Assembly: GCF_016598615.1 (NCBI RefSeq)
Contig: NZ_CP066831.1
Coordinates: forward strand, 9,300,001-9,364,000
Source of the DNA: Streptomyces liliifuscus
Lineage (GTDB): Bacteria > Actinomycetota > Actinomycetes > Streptomycetales > Streptomycetaceae
Reading direction: 5' to 3'
DNA length: 64,000 nucleotides
In this document: positions 25,425 through 35,100 of the stretch, one piece after another
How positions within the stretch are numbered: the first letter of the stretch is position 1
Layout of the letters: each line of letters starts with the position of its first letter
Program-made: the position numbers and the translations under genes
The notes under the pieces: generated by a model
What the model was told of the DNA's origin: nothing
The model's database searches: none
What the model saw: only the letters and a program-made list of their open reading frames with translations

Positions 25425-28223
25425 TCAGCGCGCCTGGGCGGCCGTGCCGGGGAGTTGCTGGAGCGACAGACCCGCCGGGAGGTCCGAGCGGCCGCTGACG
25501 TTGAGCTTGCGGTACACCCGGGTCAGGTGCTGCTCGACCGTGCTGACCGTAATGTACAGCTGTCGCCCGATTTCCCGGTTGGTGTGCCCCAGTGCCGCCA
25601 ACGTTGCCACGCGCCGTTCGGCGTCGCTGAGGGCCGGGGCCGCCGAGGAACCGCCGGCGGATTCGGTCGGCTCACCGTCTGACGAGCCGGACTGCGCGGG
25701 CCGCAGGTACTCCTCCGCGCCGCTCGCCTTCGCCTCCTGGGTCGCCCGGCGGGCCATGATCCGGGCGCGCCGGAACTCTCCCAGGGTGTGGTGCGCCTGG
25801 CTGAGGTCGGCGAGGGCGTGGGCGAGTTCCAGCCGGTCGCCCGAGTTCTGCAGGGCGTCCACCGCTCGGCGCAGCAGCGCGGGACGCTGTTTGAGCGGGC
25901 TCGCCGAGGCGAGCACCCGCAGTGCGCCCCCACGGGCCCGGGGGCTCTTCCCGCCGGGCAGTTCCTCCTGGTCGAGGAGCAGTTGCCGGGCCGTCTGCTC
26001 CCAGCCCATGACGAGGTTGGCCCGGGCCAGCTCGGTGCGCCACGGCACCAGGGAGGGGTGGTCCAGATTCCGCTCGCGCAGCATGGCACCGCACTGCTGG
26101 AGGTCGCTGACAGCCGCCAGGACACGGTCCGCGGTCAGTCCGAACTGCCCGCGGGCCAGGAGGTAGCGCGGGCCGAACACCGTGTCGTACATCTCCGGCG
26201 GCACGTTGATCTGGGCGGTCTCCGCCCCCGCGGCCAGGTCGCCCATCGCGGCATGGGCGGCGAGCCGCACCGACAGCGGCAGTCCCACGACGACACCCCA
26301 GCCCTCGGCCGGAACCAGCGTCAGGGCGTGCCCGGCCCGCGCGGCGGCGGCCGAGACATCGCCCTGCCGCAGCGAGATGTCCGCCCGCAACGCGGTGAAC
26401 AGCGCCTCCCATGTGCGGGCGTTGGAACGCTGGGTCTCCTGGATCAGGGCGTCGCACCAGCCCGCGGCGCGGTCGAGGCGCCCCGCCATGGTGAGGGTCG
26501 CCACCGAGGAGGCGATCACCTCCAGGGTCTCGTCCCCGACCTGGCAGCTGCGCAGCAGGCGTTCGCTCTCGTCCACCACACGCTCGGCCTCGGACCGCAT
26601 CGACGCCGACAGTACGGCCGCCGCACGCGACCAGAGACTGCCTCCGGCGGTGCGCAGCTCGTGCAGGGGCGGCACCTCACGATCCGTCCCGGCGCTGCCC
26701 GCCCTCGGATGGCGAAGCCCGTACAACCACTGGTGGGTGAGCTGCAGTTGGGCGAGCGCCGGGGCGTCCGAGGGGGACGTGAGCTGGGCCGACACCTCTT
26801 GGAAAGCGCTCTGCGCCTGGGGGCCGCCGGTCCACAGCATGTGCTGGACGACGGACACCGCCTCCTTCCCCTTCAGCCGGCCTTCGCGGACGGCCTGATA
26901 GAGAGGTGGCAGATGCCGGGAGGACGCCGCGGGATTCATGCGCCACTCGGTGTGGTTCAGCGCCTGGTGCACCGTGGTGCGCGACTCCTCGTCCGGGCAC
27001 CCCTTGAGCGCGAGGGCCAGACACTGCATGGCCAGGTCCTGGCGGTCCGTGGACAGGGCCTGGCGGGCGGCCTCCAGCAGGGTGTCCATGGCCCAGTCGC
27101 CGCCGACCGACTGCGCCTCGACGAGATGGACCGCGACCTGCCAGGCCAAGGCGCCGTCCTCCCTTAACAGTTCAGCGGTCCGCAGATGCAGCGAGGTGCG
27201 GGTGCAGGCGTCGAGACTCGCCAGGATGGCCGCGGCGGACGCGGGGTGCCGGAAGCCCTGGTCGACGATCCCTGCCGCGTTCAGGGCCACGAGTGCCTGC
27301 GACACGGCGCTGGGGGTCAGACCGGAGAGCCTGCTCAGCCGGTCCTCGGAGGCCGAGTCGCCGAGGACGGCGAGGGCGTGGGCGACGCTGCGCAGCGGAG
27401 CCTCGCAGCGGTGCATGCACTCGACGACGGCCTGCCCGAACGCCGTGGCCTCCGTCGCCGTGGGCCCCCGCCCGCTCTCCGCGGAGAGCCAGGCCGCGCT
27501 GTCCTCCAGCAGGGCCCTGACGAGCATCGGGTTGCCGCCGCTGAGCTGGTACAGAGTGGTGGCCAACTGGCCCGCCTCGGCGGCGGGGAGGTGCCGGTCC
27601 GCGAGATCCGCCACACCCCGCTCGCTGAGCATCGCGAGCCGGAGGCGCTGGTGGGGGTAGCGGGTGAACTCGAAGTGCCAGGGGGAGTGGCCGTGACCCT
27701 GCTGCTGACGAGTCGTCAGGACGAGCAGGATGCGGGCCGATCGTATTCGGCGTTGGAGATAGAGGAGAACCTGCCAGGAGGTGCCGTCCATGTAGTGGGT
27801 GTCGTCAACGGTCAGCACGATCGGCTGTTCCTCGGAGAGCTCCTGGAGCAGCGCACAGATCTGGTGGACGCGATGGGCCTCCGGCTGTCGCAGGGTGCGC
27901 GACTCCAGTCCGCTCTCGCCCGGTGGCAGGGCCTCCACGGTGACGAGCTCGGTGGCGCGGGCCGCCATCTCCGGTGGCAGCGAACCGCTGTGGAACAGCT
28001 GGTCCATCACGCCCAATTGAAGCGCGCGTTCCGCTTTTGAGCCGGTGGCCGCGAGGTGCAGAGCGCCGGAGTGCAGGGCCTGATGTGACAGTGCCTCCAG
28101 TAGTGCCGTCTTCCCTGAGGTGATCGCCCCGCTGATCAGGACCGCTCTGCCGTGCCCCGCCGCAGCATCACCCAACAGTCTGTGCAGGGTGTGCAGTTCC
28201 TCGTCGCGCTCCACGAACAGCAT
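25425..28223 (-). CDS. LAL-family (LuxR-type) pathway-specific transcriptional regulator
   Basis: A 932-residue large ATP-binding LuxR regulator, probably the activator of the polyketide cluster. Walker A is GAITSGKT (residues 32-39) and the Walker B region is PIVLTVDDTHYMD. The middle is helical and TPR-like. The C-terminal LuxR helix-turn-helix is LSDAERRVATLAALGHTNRE followed by VSTVEQHLTRVYRKLNVSGR. Relatives include PikD and other macrolide regulators. The ATG at 28223 starts the standard MLFVERDEEL sequence; upstream in-frame codons look non-coding. Codon 353 is TTA (27165-27167), so translation should depend on the bldA leucyl tRNA. It is divergent from the sugar/PKS operon. Confidence 0.92.
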   Translation of the reverse strand: MLFVERDEELHTLHRLLGDAAAGHGRAVLISGAITSGKTALLEALSHQALHSGALHLAATGSKAERALQLGVMDQLFHSGSLPPEMAARATELVTVEALPPGESGLESRTLRQPEAHRVHQICALLQELSEEQPIVLTVDDTHYMDGTSWQVLLYLQRRIRSARILLVLTTRQQQGHGHSPWHFEFTRYPHQRLRLAMLSERGVADLADRHLPAAEAGQLATTLYQLSGGNPMLVRALLEDSAAWLSAESGRGPTATEATAFGQAVVECMHRCEAPLRSVAHALAVLGDSASEDRLSRLSGLTPSAVSQALVALNAAGIVDQGFRHPASAAAILASLDACTRTSLHLRTAELLREDGALAWQVAVHLVEAQSVGGDWAMDTLLEAARQALSTDRQDLAMQCLALALKGCPDEESRTTVHQALNHTEWRMNPAASSRHLPPLYQAVREGRLKGKEAVSVVQHMLWTGGPQAQSAFQEVSAQLTSPSDAPALAQLQLTHQWLYGLRHPRAGSAGTDREVPPLHELRTAGGSLWSRAAAVLSASMRSEAERVVDESERLLRSCQVGDETLEVIASSVATLTMAGRLDRAAGWCDALIQETQRSNARTWEALFTALRADISLRQGDVSAAAARAGHALTLVPAEGWGVVVGLPLSVRLAAHAAMGDLAAGAETAQINVPPEMYDTVFGPRYLLARGQFGLTADRVLAAVSDLQQCGAMLRERNLDHPSLVPWRTELARANLVMGWEQTARQLLLDQEELPGGKSPRARGGALRVLASASPLKQRPALLRRAVDALQNSGDRLELAHALADLSQAHHTLGEFRRARIMARRATQEAKASGAEEYLRPAQSGSSDGEPTESAGGSSAAPALSDAERRVATLAALGHTNREIGRQLYITVSTVEQHLTRVYRKLNVSGRSDLPAGLSLQQLPGTAAQAR
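27165..27167 (-). other. Rare TTA leucine codon in the LAL regulator
   Basis: Codon 353 of the regulator reads TTA within A-E-L-L-R-E-D, the second Leu. In Streptomyces TTA is decoded only by the bldA tRNA and is concentrated in regulators of secondary metabolism and development, so this codon ties cluster expression to differentiation. Confidence 0.9.
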
Positions 28224-28540
28224 GGTCGCAACCCTCTCCCCCGTTAGATGTCGCGTACGTACGTATGAATATATCGCATGAGCGTTCACAGGTGAGGGTT
28301 TTGCTTTACCTACGTTTTAGACTGACCCGGCCGACTCGGCGCGCTGTTGATCACCTTTCGGGATGGCCGTCCGAACGACGATAGGGGCCCGCCTGCGGGA
28401 GTTAGGGGTTATCCCGTCCAGGGGCTTCGCGTAAAGATTTCGTCGCCGGACCACGGAATATCGAGGCGGGGACGCGACCCTCGACGGGCCCGTTCCACCC
28501 CCTGCGATGACTCTCCACCGGCTCGGACCTAGGGAGTTGG
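28224..28540. promoter_or_regulatory. Divergent promoter region between the LAL regulator and the sugar/PKS operon
   Basis: 317 bases, locally AT-richer than its surroundings. Near the regulator is the palindrome TACGTACGTA (28256-28265) next to ATGAATATATCGCATG, a likely promoter segment. Nearer the sugar genes two TAGGGG elements occur 21 bases apart: ATAGGGGCC (28381-28389) and TTAGGGGTTATCC (28402-28414), about two helical turns. Exact start sites cannot be assigned. Confidence 0.5.
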
Positions 28541-29608
28541 GTGAAAGCGCTCGTTCTGTCCGGCGGATCCGGTACACGGCTCCGCCCGATCACACACACG
28601 TCAGCAAAGCAGTTGGTGCCCGTCGCCAACAAGCCCATCCTGTTCTACGTACTGGAGTCGATCGCCGCGACGGGCATCACCGACGTCGGCATCGTCGTAG
28701 GCCACACCGCCCAGGAGATCCAGGACGCCGTCGGCGACGGCTCGTCCTTCGGACTCGACGTCACCTACATCGCCCAGGCCCAGCCGCTCGGCCTCGCCCA
28801 CGCGGTACGTATCTCCCGGGACTACCTGGGCGACGACGACTTCGTCATGTACCTCGGGGACAACTTCATCATCGACGGCATCGAGGACCTCGTCGAACGG
28901 TTCCGCGACGAACGCCCCGACGCACAGATCCTGTTGACCCGGGTCCCCGACCCGCGGGCGTTCGGCGTCGCGGTCCTCGACGAACAGGGACGCGTCGTCG
29001 GCCTGGAGGAGAAACCCGAACACCCGCGCAGCGACCTGGCGCTGGCCGGCGTCTACTTCTTCACCCCGCTCGTCCACGAAGCCGTCGAGGCCGTCAAGCC
29101 CTCCTGGCGGGGCGAGTTGGAGATCACCGACTCCATCCAGTACCTCATCGACAGCGGAGCCGACGTCCGCTCTCAGATCATCAGCGGCTACTGGAAGGAC
29201 ACCGGGAACGTCACCGACATCCTGGAGGTGAACCGCATCATCCTGGAGAGCATCGAGTCGTCCATCGAGGGTGAGGTCGACGACGCCTCGCAGATCATTG
29301 GACGCGTCGTGGTGGAGCGCGGTGCCCGGGTCAAGGGATCGCGCATCGTCGGCCCCGTACGCATCGGAGCCGGCACCGAGATCCACGACTCCTACATCGG
29401 CCCCTTCACCTCGGTGGCCGAGAACTGCCGCGTCCTCGACAGCGAACTGGAGTTCTCGATCATGATGCGTGACTCGTCCGTCACCGGCATCCGCCGGATC
29501 GAGGCGTCACTCATCGGGCGCCATGTGCACGGCAGTTCCGTGCCCCGCGTCCCCAACGCCCACCGGCTGGTCCTCGGCGACCACAGCACCTTCCAGATCA
29601 GCTCATGA
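28541..29608 (+). CDS. Glucose-1-phosphate thymidylyltransferase (dTDP-glucose synthase)
   Basis: A 355-residue nucleotidyltransferase that makes dTDP-D-glucose from glucose-1-phosphate and dTTP, the first step of deoxysugar biosynthesis. The nucleotide-binding motif is LSGGSGTRLRPITHT (residues 6-20), followed by KQLVPVANKP. Other conserved blocks are MYLGDNFI, GVYFF and YWKDTGN. It is the long form with a C-terminal hexapeptide-repeat beta-helix (residues 245-355), like StrD and other antibiotic-cluster enzymes, rather than the roughly 290-residue RmlA. The GTG start follows AGGGAG. Its stop overlaps the ATG of the 4,6-dehydratase gene. First gene of the operon running into the PKS. Confidence 0.95.
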   Translation: MKALVLSGGSGTRLRPITHTSAKQLVPVANKPILFYVLESIAATGITDVGIVVGHTAQEIQDAVGDGSSFGLDVTYIAQAQPLGLAHAVRISRDYLGDDDFVMYLGDNFIIDGIEDLVERFRDERPDAQILLTRVPDPRAFGVAVLDEQGRVVGLEEKPEHPRSDLALAGVYFFTPLVHEAVEAVKPSWRGELEITDSIQYLIDSGADVRSQIISGYWKDTGNVTDILEVNRIILESIESSIEGEVDDASQIIGRVVVERGARVKGSRIVGPVRIGAGTEIHDSYIGPFTSVAENCRVLDSELEFSIMMRDSSVTGIRRIEASLIGRHVHGSSVPRVPNAHRLVLGDHSTFQISS

Positions 29609-30573
29609 CCACCAGGCTGCTCGTCACCGGTGCCGCGGGCTTCATCGGCTCCACCTACGTCCGCCGACTGCTCGCCGACCGGTCCGACCTGCACATCACC
29701 GTCCTGGACCGGCTCACCTACGCGGGCAACCGGGCCAACCTCGACCTCGCCCACCCCGCCCTCGACCTTGTCGAGGGAGACATCTGCGACACCGCCCTGG
29801 TGGACCGGCTCGTCGCGGACGCCGACCAGATCGTGCACTTCGCCGCCGAGAGCCACGTCGACCGGTCCATCGCCGGCTCGGCGGAGTTCGTCCGCACCAA
29901 CGTGCTGGGCACACACACCCTGTTGGATGCAGCGCTGCGCCACGACACCGACCGCTTCGTCCATGTGTCGACGGACGAGGTGTACGGATCCATCGACGAA
30001 GGATCCTGGCCGGAGTCCGACCCGCTGCGCCCCAACTCCCCCTACTCGGCGTCCAAGGCCTCCAGCGACCTGCTCGCCCTGGCCTGCCACCGCACCCACG
30101 GACTCGACGTCAGGGTCACCCGGTGCTCCAACAACTATGGCCCCTACCAGCACCCCGAGAAAGTCATCCCCCTCTTTGTCACCAACCTCCTGGACGGCGG
30201 CCGCGTACCCCTCTACGGAGACGGCCGCAACGTCCGTGACTGGCTGCACGTCGAGGACCACTGCGCGGCCATCGAATGCGTCCGCAACCACGGCAGCGCC
30301 GGCGAGATCTACAACATCGGCGGCGGAACCGAGATGAGCAACCGCGAACTCACCGCGCTGCTCCTGGAAGCCTGCGGCACCGACTGGGACAGCGTCGAGT
30401 ACGTCACCGACCGCAAGGGCCACGACCTGCGCTACTCCGTCGACTGGTCCAAGATCGCCACCCTCGGGTACGCCCCCTCCCACGACTTCCGCAAGGGGCT
30501 CGCGGAGACCGTCGACTGGTATCGCGACAACCGCGCGTGGTGGGAACCGACGAAGTACCGCACCCCTGCCTGA
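29605..30573 (+). CDS. dTDP-glucose 4,6-dehydratase
   Basis: A 322-residue short-chain dehydrogenase of the RmlB type that converts dTDP-glucose to dTDP-4-keto-6-deoxyglucose, the branch point for all deoxysugars. NAD binding is GAAGFIGS (8-15); the catalytic region has VSTDEVYGS and Tyr147/Lys151 in PYSASKAS. Other family features are SHVDRSI and DWLHVEDHC. It starts within the stop of the preceding gene (ATGA), so the two are coupled. Confidence 0.96.
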   Translation: MTTRLLVTGAAGFIGSTYVRRLLADRSDLHITVLDRLTYAGNRANLDLAHPALDLVEGDICDTALVDRLVADADQIVHFAAESHVDRSIAGSAEFVRTNVLGTHTLLDAALRHDTDRFVHVSTDEVYGSIDEGSWPESDPLRPNSPYSASKASSDLLALACHRTHGLDVRVTRCSNNYGPYQHPEKVIPLFVTNLLDGGRVPLYGDGRNVRDWLHVEDHCAAIECVRNHGSAGEIYNIGGGTEMSNRELTALLLEACGTDWDSVEYVTDRKGHDLRYSVDWSKIATLGYAPSHDFRKGLAETVDWYRDNRAWWEPTKYRTPA

Positions 30574-30635
30574 CCGAACCCCTTCCAGCTGTCCTCCTCG
30601 GCTCCATCCGCACCCCTCTTCGGTGAAGGAACCCC

Positions 30636-31895
30636 ATGCGCGTCCTCATGACGGTGTTCGCCAACAGCTCCCACCTTTTCAACATGGTCCCCCTGGCCTG
30701 GGCCCTCACCACGGCCGGACACGAGGTCCGCATCGCCAGCCAGCCCGACAACGTCCAGGCCATCAGCGACTGCGGCCTCACCGCGGTACCGGTGGGCAAC
30801 GACCTCAACATCATGGAACTGGCCCGGTCCACCCCCCGCGAGGAGATGGCCAACGGCGGCGCCCTCACCCTCAACGAGACCCGTCCCGAGAAGCTCACCT
30901 GGGACTACGTCCACGACACCTTCGCCCAGCACTCCCAGCTCTACGACTACATGGCCGACCGCGCCATGACAGACGAGCTCGTCGAGCACGCCCGCCAGTG
31001 GCAGCCCGACCTCGTCATCTGGGACGCCCTCACCTACGCCGGCCCGATCGCCGCCGAAGCCGTCGGCGTCCCGCACGTCCGTATGCTCTTCGGCCTCGAC
31101 CACTGGGGCCGGATGCGCGGCATCTTCCACCAACTGGCCGCGGAGCGGGCCCCGGAGGACCGGCACGACCCGGTCGCCGACTGGCTCGGAGCCAAGGGGG
31201 CCCCCTACGGCGTCGCCTTCGACGAGACACTCAGCACGGGGCGGGCGACCCTCGCCGTGGCGCCGCCCTGGATGGGCTTCCCCACCGAGCTGCCCACGAT
31301 CTCCATGCGGCACATCCCCTTCAACGGGCCCGCCGTCGTCCCCGACTGGCTGCGTAAGCCGGCCGACCGGCCGCGGATCTGCCTCACCCTGGGGCTGACA
31401 CTGCGTGAGATCGCCGACGAGAACGTCTCCCTCGGCGACTTCGTCCGCGCCGTCGCCGACATCGACGCGGAGGTCGTGGCCACGCTCAGCGAGGAGCAGC
31501 TCGCCGAGATCGGTGAACTCCCCGACAACGTCAAGCCCGTGGACTTCGTCCCGTTGCACGCACTCCTGCCGACCTGCGCGGCCCTCGTCCACCACGGCGG
31601 CGGAGGCACCCGCACCAACGCGGTGATGCACGGCGTTCCCCAGCTGATCGTCCCCAACTGGCTGTGGGACGAGCGCGACATCGCACAGCGGTTCGCCGAG
31701 CGCGGCGCGGCCCTCGTCACCGAGGTCCCCGACCTGACCCCGGAGCGGCTCCGCGAGCAACTGCGGAGGCTCCTCTCGGACCCCTCGTTCCAGGCTGCCG
31801 CCGACGAGATCCAGAAGGAGTACGCCGCCCTGCCCAGCCCCAACGCGACGGTCGCCGAACTGGAGCGGGTCGCCGAGCGCGGCCGGACGCTGTAG
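30636..31895 (+). CDS. Macrolide-type glycosyltransferase (GT1, EryCIII/DesVII/SpnP group)
   Basis: A 419-residue GT-B enzyme expected to attach the dTDP-deoxyaminosugar to the polyketide. The N-terminal MRVLMTVFANSSHLFNMVPL and the NPDGWLR-like segment FNGPAVVPDWLRKP match antibiotic glycosyltransferases such as EryCIII. The donor-binding region is VHHGGGGTRTNAVMHGVPQL (from His319). The ATG has AAGGA six bases upstream. Many amino-sugar transferases of this group need a P450-like helper (EryCII/DesVIII); none is present in the window. It lies between the sugar genes and the first PKS gene in the same direction. The acceptor hydroxyl is unknown; C7-OH of the predicted chain is one possibility. 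Confidence 0.9.
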   Translation: MRVLMTVFANSSHLFNMVPLAWALTTAGHEVRIASQPDNVQAISDCGLTAVPVGNDLNIMELARSTPREEMANGGALTLNETRPEKLTWDYVHDTFAQHSQLYDYMADRAMTDELVEHARQWQPDLVIWDALTYAGPIAAEAVGVPHVRMLFGLDHWGRMRGIFHQLAAERAPEDRHDPVADWLGAKGAPYGVAFDETLSTGRATLAVAPPWMGFPTELPTISMRHIPFNGPAVVPDWLRKPADRPRICLTLGLTLREIADENVSLGDFVRAVADIDAEVVATLSEEQLAEIGELPDNVKPVDFVPLHALLPTCAALVHHGGGGTRTNAVMHGVPQLIVPNWLWDERDIAQRFAERGAALVTEVPDLTPERLREQLRRLLSDPSFQAAADEIQKEYAALPSPNATVAELERVAERGRTL

Positions 31896-32196
31896 ACCCC
31901 GCCCCACCGGCACCGCGAGGTCCACGCGCTGCCGGTGGGCGGCGTCTAAGGGGGGGTAGGGGTAGGCGGCCCCTACCCCTGCCCCCGTAGCGTGTGGAGC
32001 GTTCGGACTGCCCCTCGATATGCAATGACATATCTGCGATCCGAAAACGAAGCCGCAGATTCCGCCGAGCTCCTCAGCCGATATCTGCGGGTTCAGTCTG
32101 TCGTGCCCCCTCGGCCTATTCAGGCCGGGCTCAGGAAGTGTCCGACAGGTGTTTATCAACCGAACCCTGGCCGACCCTGCTTTACGAGGTGATGGT
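31896..32196. promoter_or_regulatory. Leader/promoter region of the PKS genes with TAGGGG cluster
   Basis: 301 bases between the glycosyltransferase and PKS A. CTAAGGGG (31946-31953), GTAGGGGTAGG (31956-31966) and CCCCTAC (31970-31976) crowd together; AGGGGTAGG and CCTACCCCT (31958-31966 / 31972-31980) also form a hairpin with 5-base loop that extends by further G-C pairs, so it may be a terminator for the sugar genes, an operator for the PKS, or both. The AT-richer stretch 32015-32090 could hold the PKS promoter. Confidence 0.5.
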
Positions 32197-35100
32197 GTGG
32201 AGAACGAAAAGAAGCTTCTCGATTACCTCAAGCGGGCCACCACCGACCTACGGGAAGTGCGGCGCCGCCTGCGTGAATTGGAGGAGCGGGACCAGGAGCC
32301 CATTGCCATCGTCGGCATCGGCTGCCGCTTCCCCCGTGGGATCCGGACGCCGGAGCAGCTGTGGACCCTCGTCGCGGACGGCGAGGAGGCCCTGACCCCC
32401 TTCCCCGAGGACCGCGGCTGGGACGTCGACAGCCTCTACCACCCCGACCCCGAGCACCTCGGCACGAGTTACACCAAGGTCGGCGCCTTCCTGCACGACG
32501 CGGCGGAGTTCGACCCGGGTTTCTTCGGGATTTCGCCGCGTGAGGCTTTGGCGATGGATCCGCAGCAGCGGTTGCTGCTGGAGACGTCGTGGGAGGCGAT
32601 CGAGCGGGCGGGCATCGACCCGACCACCCTGCGCGGCAGCCGGACCGGCGTCTTCACCGGCCTCATGTACTTCGACTACGGCTCGCGGGTGCAGTCCGCC
32701 CCGGACGACATCGAGGGCTATCTCGGCAACGGCAGTGCGGGCAGCATCGCCTCGGGCCGTGTCTCCTACACGTTCGGTTTCGAGGGCCCGGCCGTCACGG
32801 TCGACACGGCCTGCTCCTCTTCCTTGGTGGCCATTCATCTCGCTGCACAGTCGCTGCGCAAGGGCGAATCGACCCTCGCGCTGGCCGGCGGCGCTTCGGT
32901 CATGTCGACCCCGGACGTCTTCGTCGACTTCAGCCGCCAGCGCGGCCTGTCCGCCGACGGCCGCTGCAAGGCGTACGCGGCCGGCGCGGACGGCACGGGC
33001 TGGGGTGAGGGCGCGGGCGTACTGCTCCTGGAGCGGTTGTCGGACGCGCGGCGCAACGGCCATCAGGTGCTGGGGATCGTGCGGGGCTCTGCCGTCAACC
33101 AGGACGGTGCGAGCAGCGGTCTGACGGCTCCGAATGGTCCGTCGCAGCAGCGGGTGATTCGTCAGGCGTTGGCGAACGCGGGTCTGACGGCGGCCGAGGT
33201 GGACGCGGTCGAGGGTCATGGCACGGGTACGACTCTGGGTGACCCGATCGAGGCGCAGGCGCTGCTTGCGACGTATGGCCAGGAGCGGGACGGCGACCGG
33301 CCGTTGTGGCTGGGGTCGGTCAAGTCGAATGTGGGTCATACGCAGGCGGCTGCGGGTGTGGCTGGTGTGATCAAGATGGTGATGGCGATGCGGGCGGGTG
33401 TGCTGCCGCGGACGTTGCATGTTGATGAGCCGTCGCCGCATGTGGACTGGTCCGCGGGTGCGGTGGAGTTGTTGAGTGAGGCGCGGGGGTGGCCGGAGGT
33501 GGGTCGTCCGCGTCGGGCGGGTGTGTCGTCGTTCGGGATCAGTGGGACGAATGCGCATGTGATCGTCGAGCAGGCGCCCGTGGACGAACCTGCGGCGGAC
33601 GGCGTTGTCGAGCCTGGTGTGGTGCCGAGTGTGCCGGTGCCGTGGGTGGTGTCGGGTAAGTCGGCGGTGGCTCTGGCGGGTCAGGCGGAGCGGTTGGCCG
33701 ACGCCGTCTCTGGTGCTGGTGAGGTTTCGGTTTCGGGTGTGGGTTGGTCGTTGGTGAGTGGTCGTTCGGTGTTCCGGCATCGGGCGGTTGTGGTGGGCCA
33801 GGATCTGGATGGGTTGCTGGCTGGGGTGCGTGGGCTGGCGGCCGGGCAGTCGGATGCGGATGTGCCCGGGCTGGTGTCTGGTGTGGCTGATGTGTCGGGT
33901 CGTCGGGTGTTTGTGTTTCCGGGGCAGGGTTCGCAGTGGGTGGGGATGGCGGAGGCTCTGCTGGAGTCGTCGCCGGTGTTCGCGTCCCGGTTGGGGGAGT
34001 GCGCGGCGGCGTTGGAGCCGTTCGTGGACTGGTCCCTGCTCGATGTGGTGCGAGGCGTTGACGGTGCCGCATCCCTGGAGCGGGTTGACGTCGTGCAGCC
34101 CGTCTTGTGGGCGGTGATGGTGTCCCTGGCTGAGGTGTGGCGTTCGGTCGGTGTGGAGCCGGATGCGGTGGTGGGGCATTCGCAGGGTGAGATTGCGGCT
34201 GCGGTGGTGGGTGGCTGGCTGTCCCTGTCGGACAGTGCCCGGGTGGTGGCGTTGCGGTCGAAGGCGATCCGTGAAGTGTTGGCGGGCGGTGGCGGGATGC
34301 TCGCGGTTCAGGCCCCGGCCGACGACGTCGCCTTGTGGTTGGAAGACGTACAAGGTGTGGGGATCGCGGCGGTGAACGGCCCCCGTTCGGTGGTCCTTTC
34401 CGGCACTCGTGAGGGTTTGGAAGCGTGTGTGGAGGTGTGGTCGGCGCGGGGTGTGTGGGTGAAGTGGGTGCCGGTGGATTACGCCTCGCATTCGGAGCAG
34501 GTGGAGCAGGTCCGTGACCGCATCCTGGCCGACCTCGCGGAGATCACTCCGCTGTCGGGTGGGGTGCCGATGCTGTCGACCATGACCGGCGAGTGGGTCG
34601 CAGACGCAGACGGAGCCGAGGGCGGCGGGTTGGGTGCGGGGTATTGGGTGGAGAACCTGCGTCGTCCGGTGCGGTTCGCGGACGCCACCCGTCGTCTGAC
34701 GGCGGAGGGCTTCGGTGCGTTCGTGGAGGTGAGTGCGCACCCCGTCCTGGTGATGGGCATTGAGGAGACGGTCGACGCGGCCCGCGCGGAAGCCGGCCCG
34801 GAGGATGCCGCTTCGGTGGTCGCGGTGGGGACGTTGCGCCGTGGTGAGGGTGGCTGGGATCAGTTCCTGCGTTCGCTTGCGGGTCTGTTTGTCCGTGGTG
34901 CTGCCGAGCCGGACTGGCAGATTCTCCTGGGTGGTCCCCAGCCCCGGGTGGAGCTGCCCACCTACGCCTTCCAGCGGGAGCGGTTGTGGCTGGATGCGAC
35001 GGCGGTGGCGGGTGATGTGGCGGGCCTGGGTCAGGTCGCGGTGGAGCACGCGTTGTTGGGTGCTGGTGTGGGCGTGGCCGGCGGTGGTGGGGTGTTGTTC

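Noticed and set aside
32149..32196. An earlier ATG start for PKS A that would include a TTA codon at 32182-32184.
   Set aside because: No ribosome site precedes that ATG. The GTG at 32197 has AGGTGA at proper spacing and begins exactly at the docking helix, so the TTA is most likely untranslated.
32197..33600. PKS A as a loading protein.
   Set aside because: Its KS has the active Cys (DTACSSS) rather than KSQ, and the protein starts with an acceptor docking helix, so it is an extension module.
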